A stretch of DNA of 64,000 bases, taken from contig NZ_JAGGLL010000001.1 of NCBI RefSeq assembly GCF_017874425.1, positions 62,001 through 126,000 on the forward strand, in the 5' to 3' direction. Positions 7,994 through 16,210 of this stretch are shown piece after piece. The notes beneath the pieces were generated by a model. The model saw nothing but the letters and a program-made list of their open reading frames with translations, was not told where the DNA came from and did not search any database. The position numbers and the translations under genes are program-made. Source of the stretch: Clostridium punense. GTDB lineage: Bacteria; Bacillota; Clostridia; Clostridiales; Clostridiaceae. Within the stretch, counting starts at the first letter, position 1; the number at the start of each line of letters is the position of its first letter.

Positions 7994-9331
7994 CTATTTA
8001 TCCATATTGTCAACAATTTTTCCAACAAGATCATATTCTAATGCGTCAACAATGTTAACATTTATAAATTCTCCCATATTAATAATTTTATCACACTTTA
8101 TAAAAATTTCACCATCTATTTCTGGTGACATTTCGTAACTTCTTCCAATATATTCTCCATTTTCTTTCTCTTCTATTAAAACCTCGTAGATTCTGCCAAC
8201 TTTTTTCTTATTAACTTCTGCAGAAATCTTTTGTTGTAGTGTCATAAGTCTATGATATCTTTCTTCCTTAACTTCCTCCTCTATTTGATTTTCCATTTCT
8301 GCTGCTGCTGTTCCTTCTTCTTGAGAGTACTTAAACACACCTAACTTATCGAAGTTTACTTCTTTAACAAAGTCTAAAAGCTCCTGAAAGTTTTCTTCTG
8401 TTTCTCCTGGAAATCCAACAATAATAGAAGTTCTTAGTACAACATTAGGAATTGCTTCTCTTAGTTTCTTAATATTTTCTAAAATTATTTTTTTTCTTCC
8501 TCTTCTTTTCATTGCTTTTAGAATATCATCACTTATATGTTGAACAGGTATATCTACATAATTACATACCTTTTCATTGCTTGCAAACTCATTGATAATT
8601 TCCTCTGTAAGTTCTTCGGCATAACAATATAATACCCTAATCCATTTTATACTCTTAATTTTAGAAAGCTCTTGTAAAAGCATATGAAGTTTTTGTCCTC
8701 CATATATATCTATACCATAGTTAGTAGTATCCTGTGCTACTAAAATTAACTCCTTGTATCCATTAATCGCAAGTTCCTTAGCCTCGGCCACAATATCTTC
8801 AATAGTTCTACTTCTATATTTACCTCTAATTTTAGGTATTGCACAATAAGCGCATTGATAATTACAGCCCTCAGAAATTCTTATGTAAGCTGTAATTCCT
8901 CCCGTAGTAACAGTTCTTTTTCCAATATTTATATTTGAATCGCTATAATTTGTATAACAACTCTTTTCACCCTTCTCTAAGGCTTTTTCTATAGCTTCAT
9001 TTAATTTATCATAATCATTAACCCCAAGAATTATATCTAATTCAGGTATAAGCTCTAAAAGTTCCTGTCCATACCTTTGAGTTAAGCATCCTGTAGCAAC
9101 TAATACCTTACACTTATTATTTTCCTTATATTTAGCCATTTCTAAAATAGTATCAATAGATTCTTGCTTAGAGGTTTCTATAAATCCACAAGTATTTATT
9201 AATATTACATCCGCCTCTTCAGGCTCATTAACTATTTCATACTTCTCTTTTAGATTTCCTATGATAATTTCTGAGTCAATTCTATTTTTATCACAGCCTA
9301 AATTTACTACTCCTACTTTTAACTTACTCAC
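7994..9331 (-). CDS. rimO: Ribosomal protein S12 methylthiotransferase RimO
   Basis: Radical SAM enzyme that methylthiolates the conserved Asp of ribosomal protein S12. 445 aa in three domains: N-terminal UPF0004 domain with cluster cysteines (NLGCDKN, NTCGF, ATGC), central radical SAM domain with CNYQCAYC (about residues 150-157) and a C-terminal TRAM domain (about 380-443). The first motif NLGCDKNRIDSE separates RimO from the tRNA enzyme MiaB. It sits 22 nt after ftsK and just before pgsA, a common Firmicutes order. Confidence 0.95.
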   Translation of the reverse strand: MSKLKVGVVNLGCDKNRIDSEIIIGNLKEKYEIVNEPEEADVILINTCGFIETSKQESIDTILEMAKYKENNKCKVLVATGCLTQRYGQELLELIPELDIILGVNDYDKLNEAIEKALEKGEKSCYTNYSDSNINIGKRTVTTGGITAYIRISEGCNYQCAYCAIPKIRGKYRSRTIEDIVAEAKELAINGYKELILVAQDTTNYGIDIYGGQKLHMLLQELSKIKSIKWIRVLYCYAEELTEEIINEFASNEKVCNYVDIPVQHISDDILKAMKRRGRKKIILENIKKLREAIPNVVLRTSIIVGFPGETEENFQELLDFVKEVNFDKLGVFKYSQEEGTAAAEMENQIEEEVKEERYHRLMTLQQKISAEVNKKKVGRIYEVLIEEKENGEYIGRSYEMSPEIDGEIFIKCDKIINMGEFINVNIVDALEYDLVGKIVDNMDK

Positions 9332-9353
9332 TAGTTTTCCTCCTATTTATCTA

Positions 9354-11690
9354 TTAGTATCCTTCATAATCATTTTCTCTTATAAGTATCTGCCTTGGTT
9401 TACTACCATTTTTACCTGATATTACACCATTTTGTTCTAACTGGTCCATAATTCTCGCCGCTCTATTATATCCTATCTTTAACTTGCGTTGCAATAGGGA
9501 GGTGGAGGCTTGACCTGTTTCTAATACTATGCTTATTGCTTGATCTAAAAGCTCATCTCCATCTTCATCTTTTCCATTAGCATTCACTTCTATTTGGTCA
9601 ATTATTTCTTTTTTATATTGAATTTCCTCAACTCCACTTTTTATAAAATCCACAACTCTTTCTACTTCTTCTTCTGAAACAAAAGCCCCTTGAATTCTAA
9701 CAGGTTTTGCCTCTCCTACAGGGTAGAACAGCATGTCACCTTTTCCTAGAAGCTTTTCTGCACCGGAAGAATCTAAAATAGTTCTTGAGTCAATTTGGCT
9801 GGATACTGAAAAAGATATTCTTGATGGAATATTTGCTTTGATAACTCCTGTAATTACATCTACAGATGGTCTTTGTGTTGCTATAACTAAATGCATTCCT
9901 GCTGCTCTAGCCATTTGAGCTAGTCTACCAATGTAGTCCTCAATATCATTTGGACATACCATCATAAGATCAGCAAGCTCATCTATAATTATAACTATCC
10001 ATGGTAGTTTTTCTTCCACTATTCCTTTATTGGCTAAGTCATTGTAGCCCTCTATATTTCTTACATTGTTATCAGCAAATACCTTATATCGTCTTGTCAT
10101 TTCATTTACTGCCCAATTCAAAGCTCCTGCGGCCTTTTTGGGGTCTGTAACTACTGGAATTAATAAATGTGGAATGCCGTTGTATATGTTAAGCTCAACC
10201 ACTTTTGGGTCAATTAATAGTAGTTTTACATCTTCAGGAGAGTATTTATACAGCAAACTCATTAAAAGAGTATTTACGCACACACTTTTTCCTGAACCTG
10301 TAGCTCCTGCTATTAAAAGGTGAGGCATTTTAGTTAAATCTGAAACAATACAATTTCCTCCTATATCCTTTCCAAGGCAAAAAGCAAGGTTTTTGTTTGA
10401 TTTACTAAACTCCTCAGCTTCTATAACTTCTCTTAAAAATACAGGAGTTAAATCCTTATTAGGCACTTCTATTCCTACAGCAGCTTTCCCTGGTATAGGA
10501 GCCTCAATTCTCACTCCTGAAGAGGCTAAATTTAGAGCTATATCATCTGATAGATTTACTATCTTACTTACCTTAACTCCAACATTAGGCTGAAGTTCAA
10601 ATCGCGTTACTGAAGGGCCCTTTGTTACTTGAATAACCTTAGCTTCCACTCCAAAGCTTAAAAGGGTTTCCTGTAGCTTATTAGCACTATTTAAAAGCTC
10701 CTTTTTATCACCTTTCTTCAAGTTCAAAGCCTCATTTTTTGATAAGAGGTCTATGGATGGATACTGATATTCATAATGAATATTAGAAGATGAGGTATTA
10801 ATTTGTATTTCTTCTTCTATTTCTGTGTTGATTACCTCTCTATGCTTTTGATCTTCAAAGACTTCCCTTTTAGGACTTCTTGGCTTTTCATGAGTTTCTA
10901 TAGGTTCTTCACCAGATTCCATTGACTTCATAAAATCTATAATCTTTATTTTAGGATCCAACTTAGTTGAAAAATCCTGTGAAACTGATGCTGATTCCTT
11001 GACTTGTTCTACGGCCACTTCATTTCCTATTTTTATCTCACTTTTTTCTTGGTTCTCTTCCTTAGCAAAGTATTCCTTTCCTTTACTTATGAGATCCTTT
11101 AAAGTTACTTCACTGATTAAAGTTACAGCAATAATATATAAAGCTATAAAAATAATATAGCTTCCCCATTTACCAAATAGTTGATATAAAGGAACAGTTA
11201 TGAGTAAAGCTATAATTCCCCCATGAAAGGTACTATCTCCATTAAATTGAGCAATTATAGCATCTGCTAGATAACCATCTTTGTAATAATGAGGTAATAC
11301 AAGCATCTCTATAAATAAAAGAGTACAGATTACTAATAAAATTATTCCATAAAACCTCTGATTAAACTTGAGTTTTCCTCTAGTCGCTATATAGTTTAAG
11401 CCTATAAAAATAAAGAACACTGGAAATATGTATGCCCCTAAGCCTAGCATTCCCGTAAAAAATTTATTAAGAAATATTCCAATAGTACCAGATAAGGAAG
11501 ATGGATTAGAAAATAAGGAGGAAAAAAGACTGAGCAGAATAAGTACTCCAAGTGTAATCAACATTATTCCTGTGACATCAAAGTTTTTTTCAGTTTTCCC
11601 TTCAGCACCAGCATTTATCTTCGCAGTACTACTTCGACTTTTTTTACTTTTCTCTTGTTTTTTATCCTGATCCTTAGATTTTTTAGCCAC
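9354..11690 (-). CDS. ftsK: FtsK/SpoIIIE-family DNA translocase
   Basis: Septum-located ATP-driven DNA pump that clears chromosome from the closing septum; in spore formers SpoIIIE moves DNA into the forespore. 778 aa: charged N-terminus, four or five transmembrane helices (about 35-205), a variable linker (about 210-310), the RecA-like motor with Walker A GATGSGKS (about 455) and Walker B VIIIDELADL, and a C-terminal winged-helix gamma domain (about 710-775) for reading KOPS/SRS sequences. GTG start with GGAGGTG. The lineage has one to two paralogues, so SpoIIIE versus FtsK cannot be settled here; position next to tepA matches spoIIIE of B. subtilis. Confidence 0.95.
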   Translation of the reverse strand: MAKKSKDQDKKQEKSKKSRSSTAKINAGAEGKTEKNFDVTGIMLITLGVLILLSLFSSLFSNPSSLSGTIGIFLNKFFTGMLGLGAYIFPVFFIFIGLNYIATRGKLKFNQRFYGIILLVICTLLFIEMLVLPHYYKDGYLADAIIAQFNGDSTFHGGIIALLITVPLYQLFGKWGSYIIFIALYIIAVTLISEVTLKDLISKGKEYFAKEENQEKSEIKIGNEVAVEQVKESASVSQDFSTKLDPKIKIIDFMKSMESGEEPIETHEKPRSPKREVFEDQKHREVINTEIEEEIQINTSSSNIHYEYQYPSIDLLSKNEALNLKKGDKKELLNSANKLQETLLSFGVEAKVIQVTKGPSVTRFELQPNVGVKVSKIVNLSDDIALNLASSGVRIEAPIPGKAAVGIEVPNKDLTPVFLREVIEAEEFSKSNKNLAFCLGKDIGGNCIVSDLTKMPHLLIAGATGSGKSVCVNTLLMSLLYKYSPEDVKLLLIDPKVVELNIYNGIPHLLIPVVTDPKKAAGALNWAVNEMTRRYKVFADNNVRNIEGYNDLANKGIVEEKLPWIVIIIDELADLMMVCPNDIEDYIGRLAQMARAAGMHLVIATQRPSVDVITGVIKANIPSRISFSVSSQIDSRTILDSSGAEKLLGKGDMLFYPVGEAKPVRIQGAFVSEEEVERVVDFIKSGVEEIQYKKEIIDQIEVNANGKDEDGDELLDQAISIVLETGQASTSLLQRKLKIGYNRAARIMDQLEQNGVISGKNGSKPRQILIRENDYEGY

Positions 11691-12107
11691 AATATCACCT
11701 CCGACATAAATACTTCTACATTCCTAAGGAAATTTCCTTTATTTGCACCTTTATATCCCCTTATAATTATAGTCTAAAATTACATGTTTAAAATACTAAA
11801 TTATAATTTAATTTAATTTTCTTATTGAAAAACATAGTTTTTCCATTTAAAGTCCTTTTATAAACCATGCATAGAGGGGGTATAAAATACTACAAAAAAA
11901 TTATATACGTATACTTAATATTCTATTAAGGTGCAAATTAAAACTAGCAAAGCCATACCACTGCTCTGCTAGTTTTAATTAAAGAGAACTTTATTATATT
12001 ATAATTAATATTAAAAATTTATATAAACAAACTCTTAACATAAACTGTATAAACTCAAAGTTGTTTTTATATAAATTATAAACCTGGATATTTCTATTAC
12101 ACTACAA
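11691..12107. other. Intergenic region, ftsK to tepA
   Basis: About 415 nt. It contains the tepA terminator (11937-11979) and the ftsK leader, which carries the 14-bp palindrome AAGGAAATTTCCTT at 11726-11739. No ORF with a ribosome site seen. Confidence 0.55.
11937..11979 (-). terminator. Terminator after tepA
   Basis: 13-bp perfect stem ATTAAAACTAGCA/TGCTAGTTTTAAT (11937-11949 with 11967-11979). It is about 130 nt past tepA and has a weak T tract, so it may serve as terminator in either direction. Confidence 0.6.
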
Positions 12108-12845
12108 TTACTCTTGATCAATTAATCCATTTAACTTATCCAAAGCCTGCCTTATGCCCCCTACTTCATCTATAAGTCCACACTCAACAGCTTGTTTTCC
12201 AATTAAAATAGTACCTATATCATTAAGCAATTCATCAGTTTGGCTCATTAAATTTCTAAAGTTCTCATCACTAATTTTTGAGGTTCTAACCACAAACTCC
12301 ACAATTCTATCCTGCATCTTTTTAAAGTATTCAAAAGTTTGGTTAACCCCTATTACAAAACCATTCATTCTGATTGGATGAACAATCATGGTAGCTGTAG
12401 GGGATATAAATGAATAATCTGAGGAGGTAGCTAAAGGTACTCCAATTGAGTGCCCTCCTCCAATTACAATAGAAACTGTAGGCTTACTTAGGCTTGCTAT
12501 CATTTCTGCTATAGCAAGACCTGCTTCTACATCTCCACCAATGGTGTTTAAAACCACCAATATACCCTTTACTTTTTCATCACGTTCCATAGCTATTAGC
12601 TGCGGAATTACATGCTCGTATTTTGTAGTTTTAGTTTGAGGGTTAGATATGCTATGGCCCTCTATTTGACCTATAATAGGTAGTATTTGAATCCTCTCAT
12701 CTGGATGGGCTACAGTCATTACTCCAACCTCTTTTAGATTGGCCACTTCCTCACTTGGTCCATTTTTCAATTCTTCTTTTTTAGTATCTTCTTTACTACT
12801 GCTATTTAGCTTTTTTTCTGTATTTTTTTTATCAATAAACTCCAT
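12108..12845 (-). CDS. tepA: ClpP-class serine protease, TepA-like
   Basis: Member of the ClpP/crotonase fold. Bacillus TepA (YmfB) was reported to aid protein export and spore-protein turnover; its substrates are poorly known. 245 aa; a low-complexity Lys/Ser/Glu-rich N-terminus (residues 1-45), then the ClpP-like domain. The nucleophile Ser is in GGGHSIG and the catalytic His in MIVHPIRMNG, so it should be active. The start at 12845 follows AGGAGG by 7 nt; the longer in-frame start at 12869 falls inside a hairpin loop and is rejected. Gene order dapG-tepA-ftsK is as in Bacillus. Translation may be gated by the hairpin covering its ribosome site. Confidence 0.9.
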   Translation of the reverse strand: MEFIDKKNTEKKLNSSSKEDTKKEELKNGPSEEVANLKEVGVMTVAHPDERIQILPIIGQIEGHSISNPQTKTTKYEHVIPQLIAMERDEKVKGILVVLNTIGGDVEAGLAIAEMIASLSKPTVSIVIGGGHSIGVPLATSSDYSFISPTATMIVHPIRMNGFVIGVNQTFEYFKKMQDRIVEFVVRTSKISDENFRNLMSQTDELLNDIGTILIGKQAVECGLIDEVGGIRQALDKLNGLIDQE

Positions 12846-12849
12846 AATC

Positions 12850-12890
12850 ATTCCTCCTAATTCACACATATTGTGTGCATTAGGAGGAAT
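12850..12890 (-). promoter_or_regulatory. SD-sequestering hairpin in front of tepA
   Basis: A 12-bp perfect stem (12850-12861 with 12879-12890), one mismatch, then 6 more bp (12863-12868 with 12872-12877) and a 3-nt loop. In the tepA mRNA the 3' arm contains the AGGAGG ribosome site and the 5' arm a perfect CCTCCT complement. Confidence 0.85.
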
Positions 12891-12988
12891 TTATATACTT
12901 ATAACAAAAGTGCTGTAGTCTTCCAGCATAAAATTTATTTTTCAAATTGTAGAAACTTTAATACAACTACAAGCTCGAAAATGAGAGA

Positions 12989-14179
12989 TTATTCTCCAAG
13001 ATTGAATTCCTTATGAAGAGCATTTATTGCATTTTCTGTATTTTTAGATTCCACTAAACACCAAATAGTCATGTGAGAGTCAGCAGTTTGTAATACCTCT
13101 ACTTTTTCCCTAGTTAGAGCTTTTAGAATTTTAGCCATAACCCCTGGAATTCCTCTCATCTTGGATCCTATAATAGCAATTTTACTACAGCTTTCTATAT
13201 AGCTACAGGATAAATTTATCCTTTCAGCTATTTTCTTATACTTTGGAAGGTCATAATCAGCTATAGTGAATATTTTTTCTTTTGGAAAAACGTTTATTAA
13301 GTCTATGCTAATTTTCTCCTCAGCTAAAATATCAAACAATTCTTCATAAGATTTTTGATTATTGTCACTTACTCTAATCTGCACTCTATCTTTCATATGG
13401 GTTATTCCCGTAATGATGTTGTCATTATCCTCAACATAGTGACAAATAACAGTACCTTCACAATCACTTAAAGTATTTTTTATTACAAGTGGAATGTTGT
13501 ATTTCTTTGATATTTCAACAGCCCTTGGATGAATAACCTTAGCCCCCTGATCTGCAAACTGGAACACTTCATCATAACTAATATTTTGGATTAATGTTGC
13601 CTCAGATACAATTCGAGGATCTGCAGTCATTATTCCATCAACATCTGTATAAATTTGAACTTCTTCTGCTTTTAACGCTGCTCCCAAAATAGCACCAGTA
13701 ACATCACTGCCTCCTCTGCCAAGAGTAGTTAAGAAGCCATCCTCAGATATACCTTGGAAACCAGCAACTACTGGAATTTTCCCTTGTTTTACTATTTCTA
13801 ACAATTTGTCAGGAGTTACCTCTAAAATAGCAGCATTATTATAGTTGTTATTGGTTTTTATACCTGCTTGGCCACCAGTTAAAGGGACAGCAGCAATATT
13901 TTCCTTAAATAAATCTTCAGTAATTATAACAGTACTTAATATTTCCCCACAGCCCATTAGTAAATCTATTGCTTGAGGATTACTTCTCTTAAAGTTGTCT
14001 TCAACTAGCGAAAGTAAGGTATCAGTAGCATAAGGAGCACCTTTTCTTCCCATAGCTGAGACTACCACTACCGGGCTATAACCTTGATCCATTGCAGCTT
14101 TTATTTTCTTTACTACAAGTTTTCTATTTTCTTCACTAGATACTGAAGTTCCACCAAATTTTTGAACAAGAATCTTCAT
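12989..14179 (-). CDS. dapG: Aspartate kinase (DapG-type)
   Basis: First enzyme of the aspartate pathway: phosphorylates L-aspartate for lysine, diaminopimelate, threonine and methionine synthesis. About 396 aa; kinase domain with KFGGTSVS (residues 4-11), GRGGSD and the YTDVDGI/TADPRIV segments, then two ACT regulatory domains (from about 260). The start at 14179 is 7 nt from GGAGG; an adjacent ATG at 14182 is only 4 nt away. It follows ymxH by 13-16 nt, so no lysine riboswitch can lie directly before it. Name is taken from position: in B. subtilis dapG (DAP-sensitive isoenzyme I) sits between ymxH and tepA. Effector specificity is not visible. Confidence 0.93.
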   Translation of the reverse strand: MKILVQKFGGTSVSSEENRKLVVKKIKAAMDQGYSPVVVVSAMGRKGAPYATDTLLSLVEDNFKRSNPQAIDLLMGCGEILSTVIITEDLFKENIAAVPLTGGQAGIKTNNNYNNAAILEVTPDKLLEIVKQGKIPVVAGFQGISEDGFLTTLGRGGSDVTGAILGAALKAEEVQIYTDVDGIMTADPRIVSEATLIQNISYDEVFQFADQGAKVIHPRAVEISKKYNIPLVIKNTLSDCEGTVICHYVEDNDNIITGITHMKDRVQIRVSDNNQKSYEELFDILAEEKISIDLINVFPKEKIFTIADYDLPKYKKIAERINLSCSYIESCSKIAIIGSKMRGIPGVMAKILKALTREKVEVLQTADSHMTIWCLVESKNTENAINALHKEFNLGE

Positions 14180-14195
14180 CATTAAACCTCCAAAA

Positions 14196-14471
14196 TTAAA
14201 TGTGAGATCTTCTTAATGTTTCACCATCAATATCTATTATTATTGTTCTTGATCCAATTTTTTTAACATATTCCCAGGGTACTTCTAAAACATCATTGTT
14301 TCGGAATAAACTAAATCCACCTTTAGATTCATTCAATAATAATAGTTTAAACTCACCATTTTCATCTACTACAATATCATTATTACCTAAAAAACTGTAT
14401 TTGTCACCATCATTAATATTTATAATCTCGTATCTTTCCATCTCACTAAGATATTTTATATTATCTTCCAT
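14196..14471 (-). CDS. ymxH: YlmC/YmxH-family PRC-barrel protein
   Basis: Small predicted cytosolic protein of unknown function with a PRC-barrel fold. The 91-aa product has the typical strands (KYLSEMERYEIININDG, then FRNNDVLEVPWEYVKKIGSRTIII) and the common ending GETLRRS. The start at 14471 has GAGGTGA upstream; the longer GTG start at 14480 overlaps that ribosome site. It is placed between mlpA and dapG exactly as in Bacillus and many clostridia. In sporulating species one paralogue is often linked to sporulation; that is not tested here. A 16-bp hairpin lies right upstream of the ribosome site. Confidence 0.88.
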   Translation of the reverse strand: MEDNIKYLSEMERYEIININDGDKYSFLGNNDIVVDENGEFKLLLLNESKGGFSLFRNNDVLEVPWEYVKKIGSRTIIIDIDGETLRRSHI

Positions 14472-14482
14472 AAAAATCACCT

Positions 14483-14519
14483 CACAACAATTCTCATAAA
14501 TTCTATGAGAATTATTGTG
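14483..14519 (-). promoter_or_regulatory. 16-bp hairpin next to the ymxH ribosome site
   Basis: 14483-14498 pairs along its whole length with 14504-14519 (one G-U pair), loop of 5 nt. In the mRNA it ends directly before AGGTGATTTTT-ATG of ymxH. No T run follows, so a translational or RNA-stability role is more likely than termination. Confidence 0.75.
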
Positions 14520-14633
14520 AATATATGCCTACTTTATAATATAATCTAAAAAACCTTCTTTGATAGATAAGAACTTTTAGCTATATACCTATATAACTAT
14601 TCATTAATGTATAAAGTGTTCCTTAAAAATATC

Positions 14634-15923
14634 TTATATTTTTGTATGATTAAAACTAAACTCATCAAGGTTATCCTTATATATATCTTTAAGCAAAGTA
14701 GAATCTTTTCCTACGAAAGCACTATTATATATTCCTTTTCTAAAAGTCATATCCATAACTTTTTCTATCTTTTCATGATTAATACTATCAATTCTACTAA
14801 TCACATCATTAGGTGTATTAATTTTATCTTTAAATAGAACAGATTTACCATTACTGAACATTCTGCTACTAGTACTTTCTAGTCCTAATATATAACTTCC
14901 TTTTAATTGTTCCTTTGCTTTGGTGAGTTTCTCCTTTGAAATACTATCTGTAGAGAACTTTTTCAATTCAAAATTGATAGTTTCTAGAGCCTCCTTTATA
15001 TACTGAGGATTTAGCCCAGCATACACATTTACTGTTCCTACATTTATGTGAGAAGAAATAAATAAATATATTGAGTAGCATATACCTAACTCTTCTCTTA
15101 TCTTTTGGAATAGTATAGAGGATGCTCCTCCTCCTAAAATATTAGAAAGTAGTATAAGAGTATAAATATCATCATGGCCAACTTCTATTCCTGGTATACC
15201 TAAAGTAACATGTAATTGTTCAATGTCCTTTTTTCTAAACAGATTACTTTTTAAAATTTCTGGATTATTATACTTAGTAATGCTTTTTTTATTGCACGCC
15301 CAGTCTCCAAAATATTTTTCTACAATTTCTTTAATATTTGACATGTCTACTTTACCACATATGGATATTACACAATTTTCAGGTATGTAGTAGCTCTGTA
15401 AATAATCTACAAGCATGGTTCTGTTAAAACCTCTTACAGTATGTTCATAACCTAAGATAGGTCTTGAAATGGATTCTTGTCCCCAAGCTGCTATAGAATG
15501 CAAATCCATGAGCACATCTTCTGGAGAATCTTCACTCATGTTTATCTCCTCTACAACTACTCCTTTTTCCTTTTCAATATCTTCTTCAGCAAAATTACTG
15601 TTAAACAGCATATCAGATATTACATCTAAACCTAACTCCAGATAGCTATCTAATACCTTCACATAATAGCAAGTAGCTTCTTTACCTGTAAAAGCATTTA
15701 TCTGACCACCAATGTCCTCAATAGCTTCAGCTATTTGTTTTGAAGTTCTACGCTTTGTACCTTTGAACATCATATGTTCTATGAAGTGAGAAATTCCATT
15801 ATTCACTGCATCTTCATTCCTAGAGCCATTTTCAACCCATAACCCTACTGAAACTGAGTTAAATTGTTCTATATTCTCTACTACTACTCTTAATCCGTTA
15901 TCAAGCTTAAATAAATTGTACAT
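14634..15923 (-). CDS. mlpA: M16-family zinc peptidase
   Basis: Zinc metallopeptidase of the pitrilysin/processing-peptidase family, probably cytosolic. 429 aa in two M16 half-domains. The inverted zinc motif HxxEH is present as HFIEHMMFKGT (about residues 47-57), with the distal Glu in the downstream VVVEEINMSEDSPED region. It is encoded between pnp and ymxH, as ymxG/mlpA is in B. subtilis, where it was linked to extracellular protease levels. Substrate unknown. Two terminator-like hairpins separate it from pnp, so it probably has its own promoter. Confidence 0.92.
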   Translation of the reverse strand: MYNLFKLDNGLRVVVENIEQFNSVSVGLWVENGSRNEDAVNNGISHFIEHMMFKGTKRRTSKQIAEAIEDIGGQINAFTGKEATCYYVKVLDSYLELGLDVISDMLFNSNFAEEDIEKEKGVVVEEINMSEDSPEDVLMDLHSIAAWGQESISRPILGYEHTVRGFNRTMLVDYLQSYYIPENCVISICGKVDMSNIKEIVEKYFGDWACNKKSITKYNNPEILKSNLFRKKDIEQLHVTLGIPGIEVGHDDIYTLILLSNILGGGASSILFQKIREELGICYSIYLFISSHINVGTVNVYAGLNPQYIKEALETINFELKKFSTDSISKEKLTKAKEQLKGSYILGLESTSSRMFSNGKSVLFKDKINTPNDVISRIDSINHEKIEKVMDMTFRKGIYNSAFVGKDSTLLKDIYKDNLDEFSFNHTKI

Positions 15924-16046
15924 ATATTTAATCCCCTTATCGTAATAAAATAAAAAGGTTTTTTCCTATTATTCCTAAGTTTAACTAATACTATGTATAA
16001 TATGATAATTACTAAAATTTTGTTATAACTTATCTATATAATAAAA

Positions 16047-16062
16047 GCGTGTATTTACACGC
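16047..16062 (-). terminator. Second hairpin between pnp and mlpA
   Basis: 7-bp perfect GC-rich stem GCGTGTA/TACACGC with TTTTATTATA following on the minus strand. It lies about 145 nt past the pnp stop, behind the first terminator. Confidence 0.7.
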
Positions 16063-16190
16063 CTATGAATAGATTTTATTTTTATAACTTATCTTGTTTA
16101 ATTATAAAAGATACATTAAATATCGGCTGACCATTAGTTTTAGTCCTTACTTAATGGTGTTATCTAAACTTAGCATATTATAAAAAAATA

Positions 16191-16210
16191 AAAAGGCATA
16201 GTGCCCTTTT
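16191..16210 (-). terminator. Terminator overlapping the pnp stop
   Basis: AAAAGG(G)CA / TGCCTTTT hairpin with a 3-nt loop, followed on the minus strand by TTTTTATTTTTTT. The 5' arm uses bases of the pnp stop codon itself. Confidence 0.9.

Noticed and set aside
11726-11739. 14-bp palindrome AAGGAAATTTCCTT in the ftsK leader as an operator
   Set aside because: Palindromes of this size and composition are common in AT-rich DNA, and no known operator fits.
12870-12988. Weak terminator for dapG (TGCTG/CAGCA, 12907-12930)
   Set aside because: Only a 5-bp stem with a broken T tract; not strong enough to list.
14179-14196. Lysine riboswitch upstream of the aspartate kinase
   Set aside because: The gap to ymxH is under 20 nt, and no L-box-like sequence was seen upstream of ymxH.
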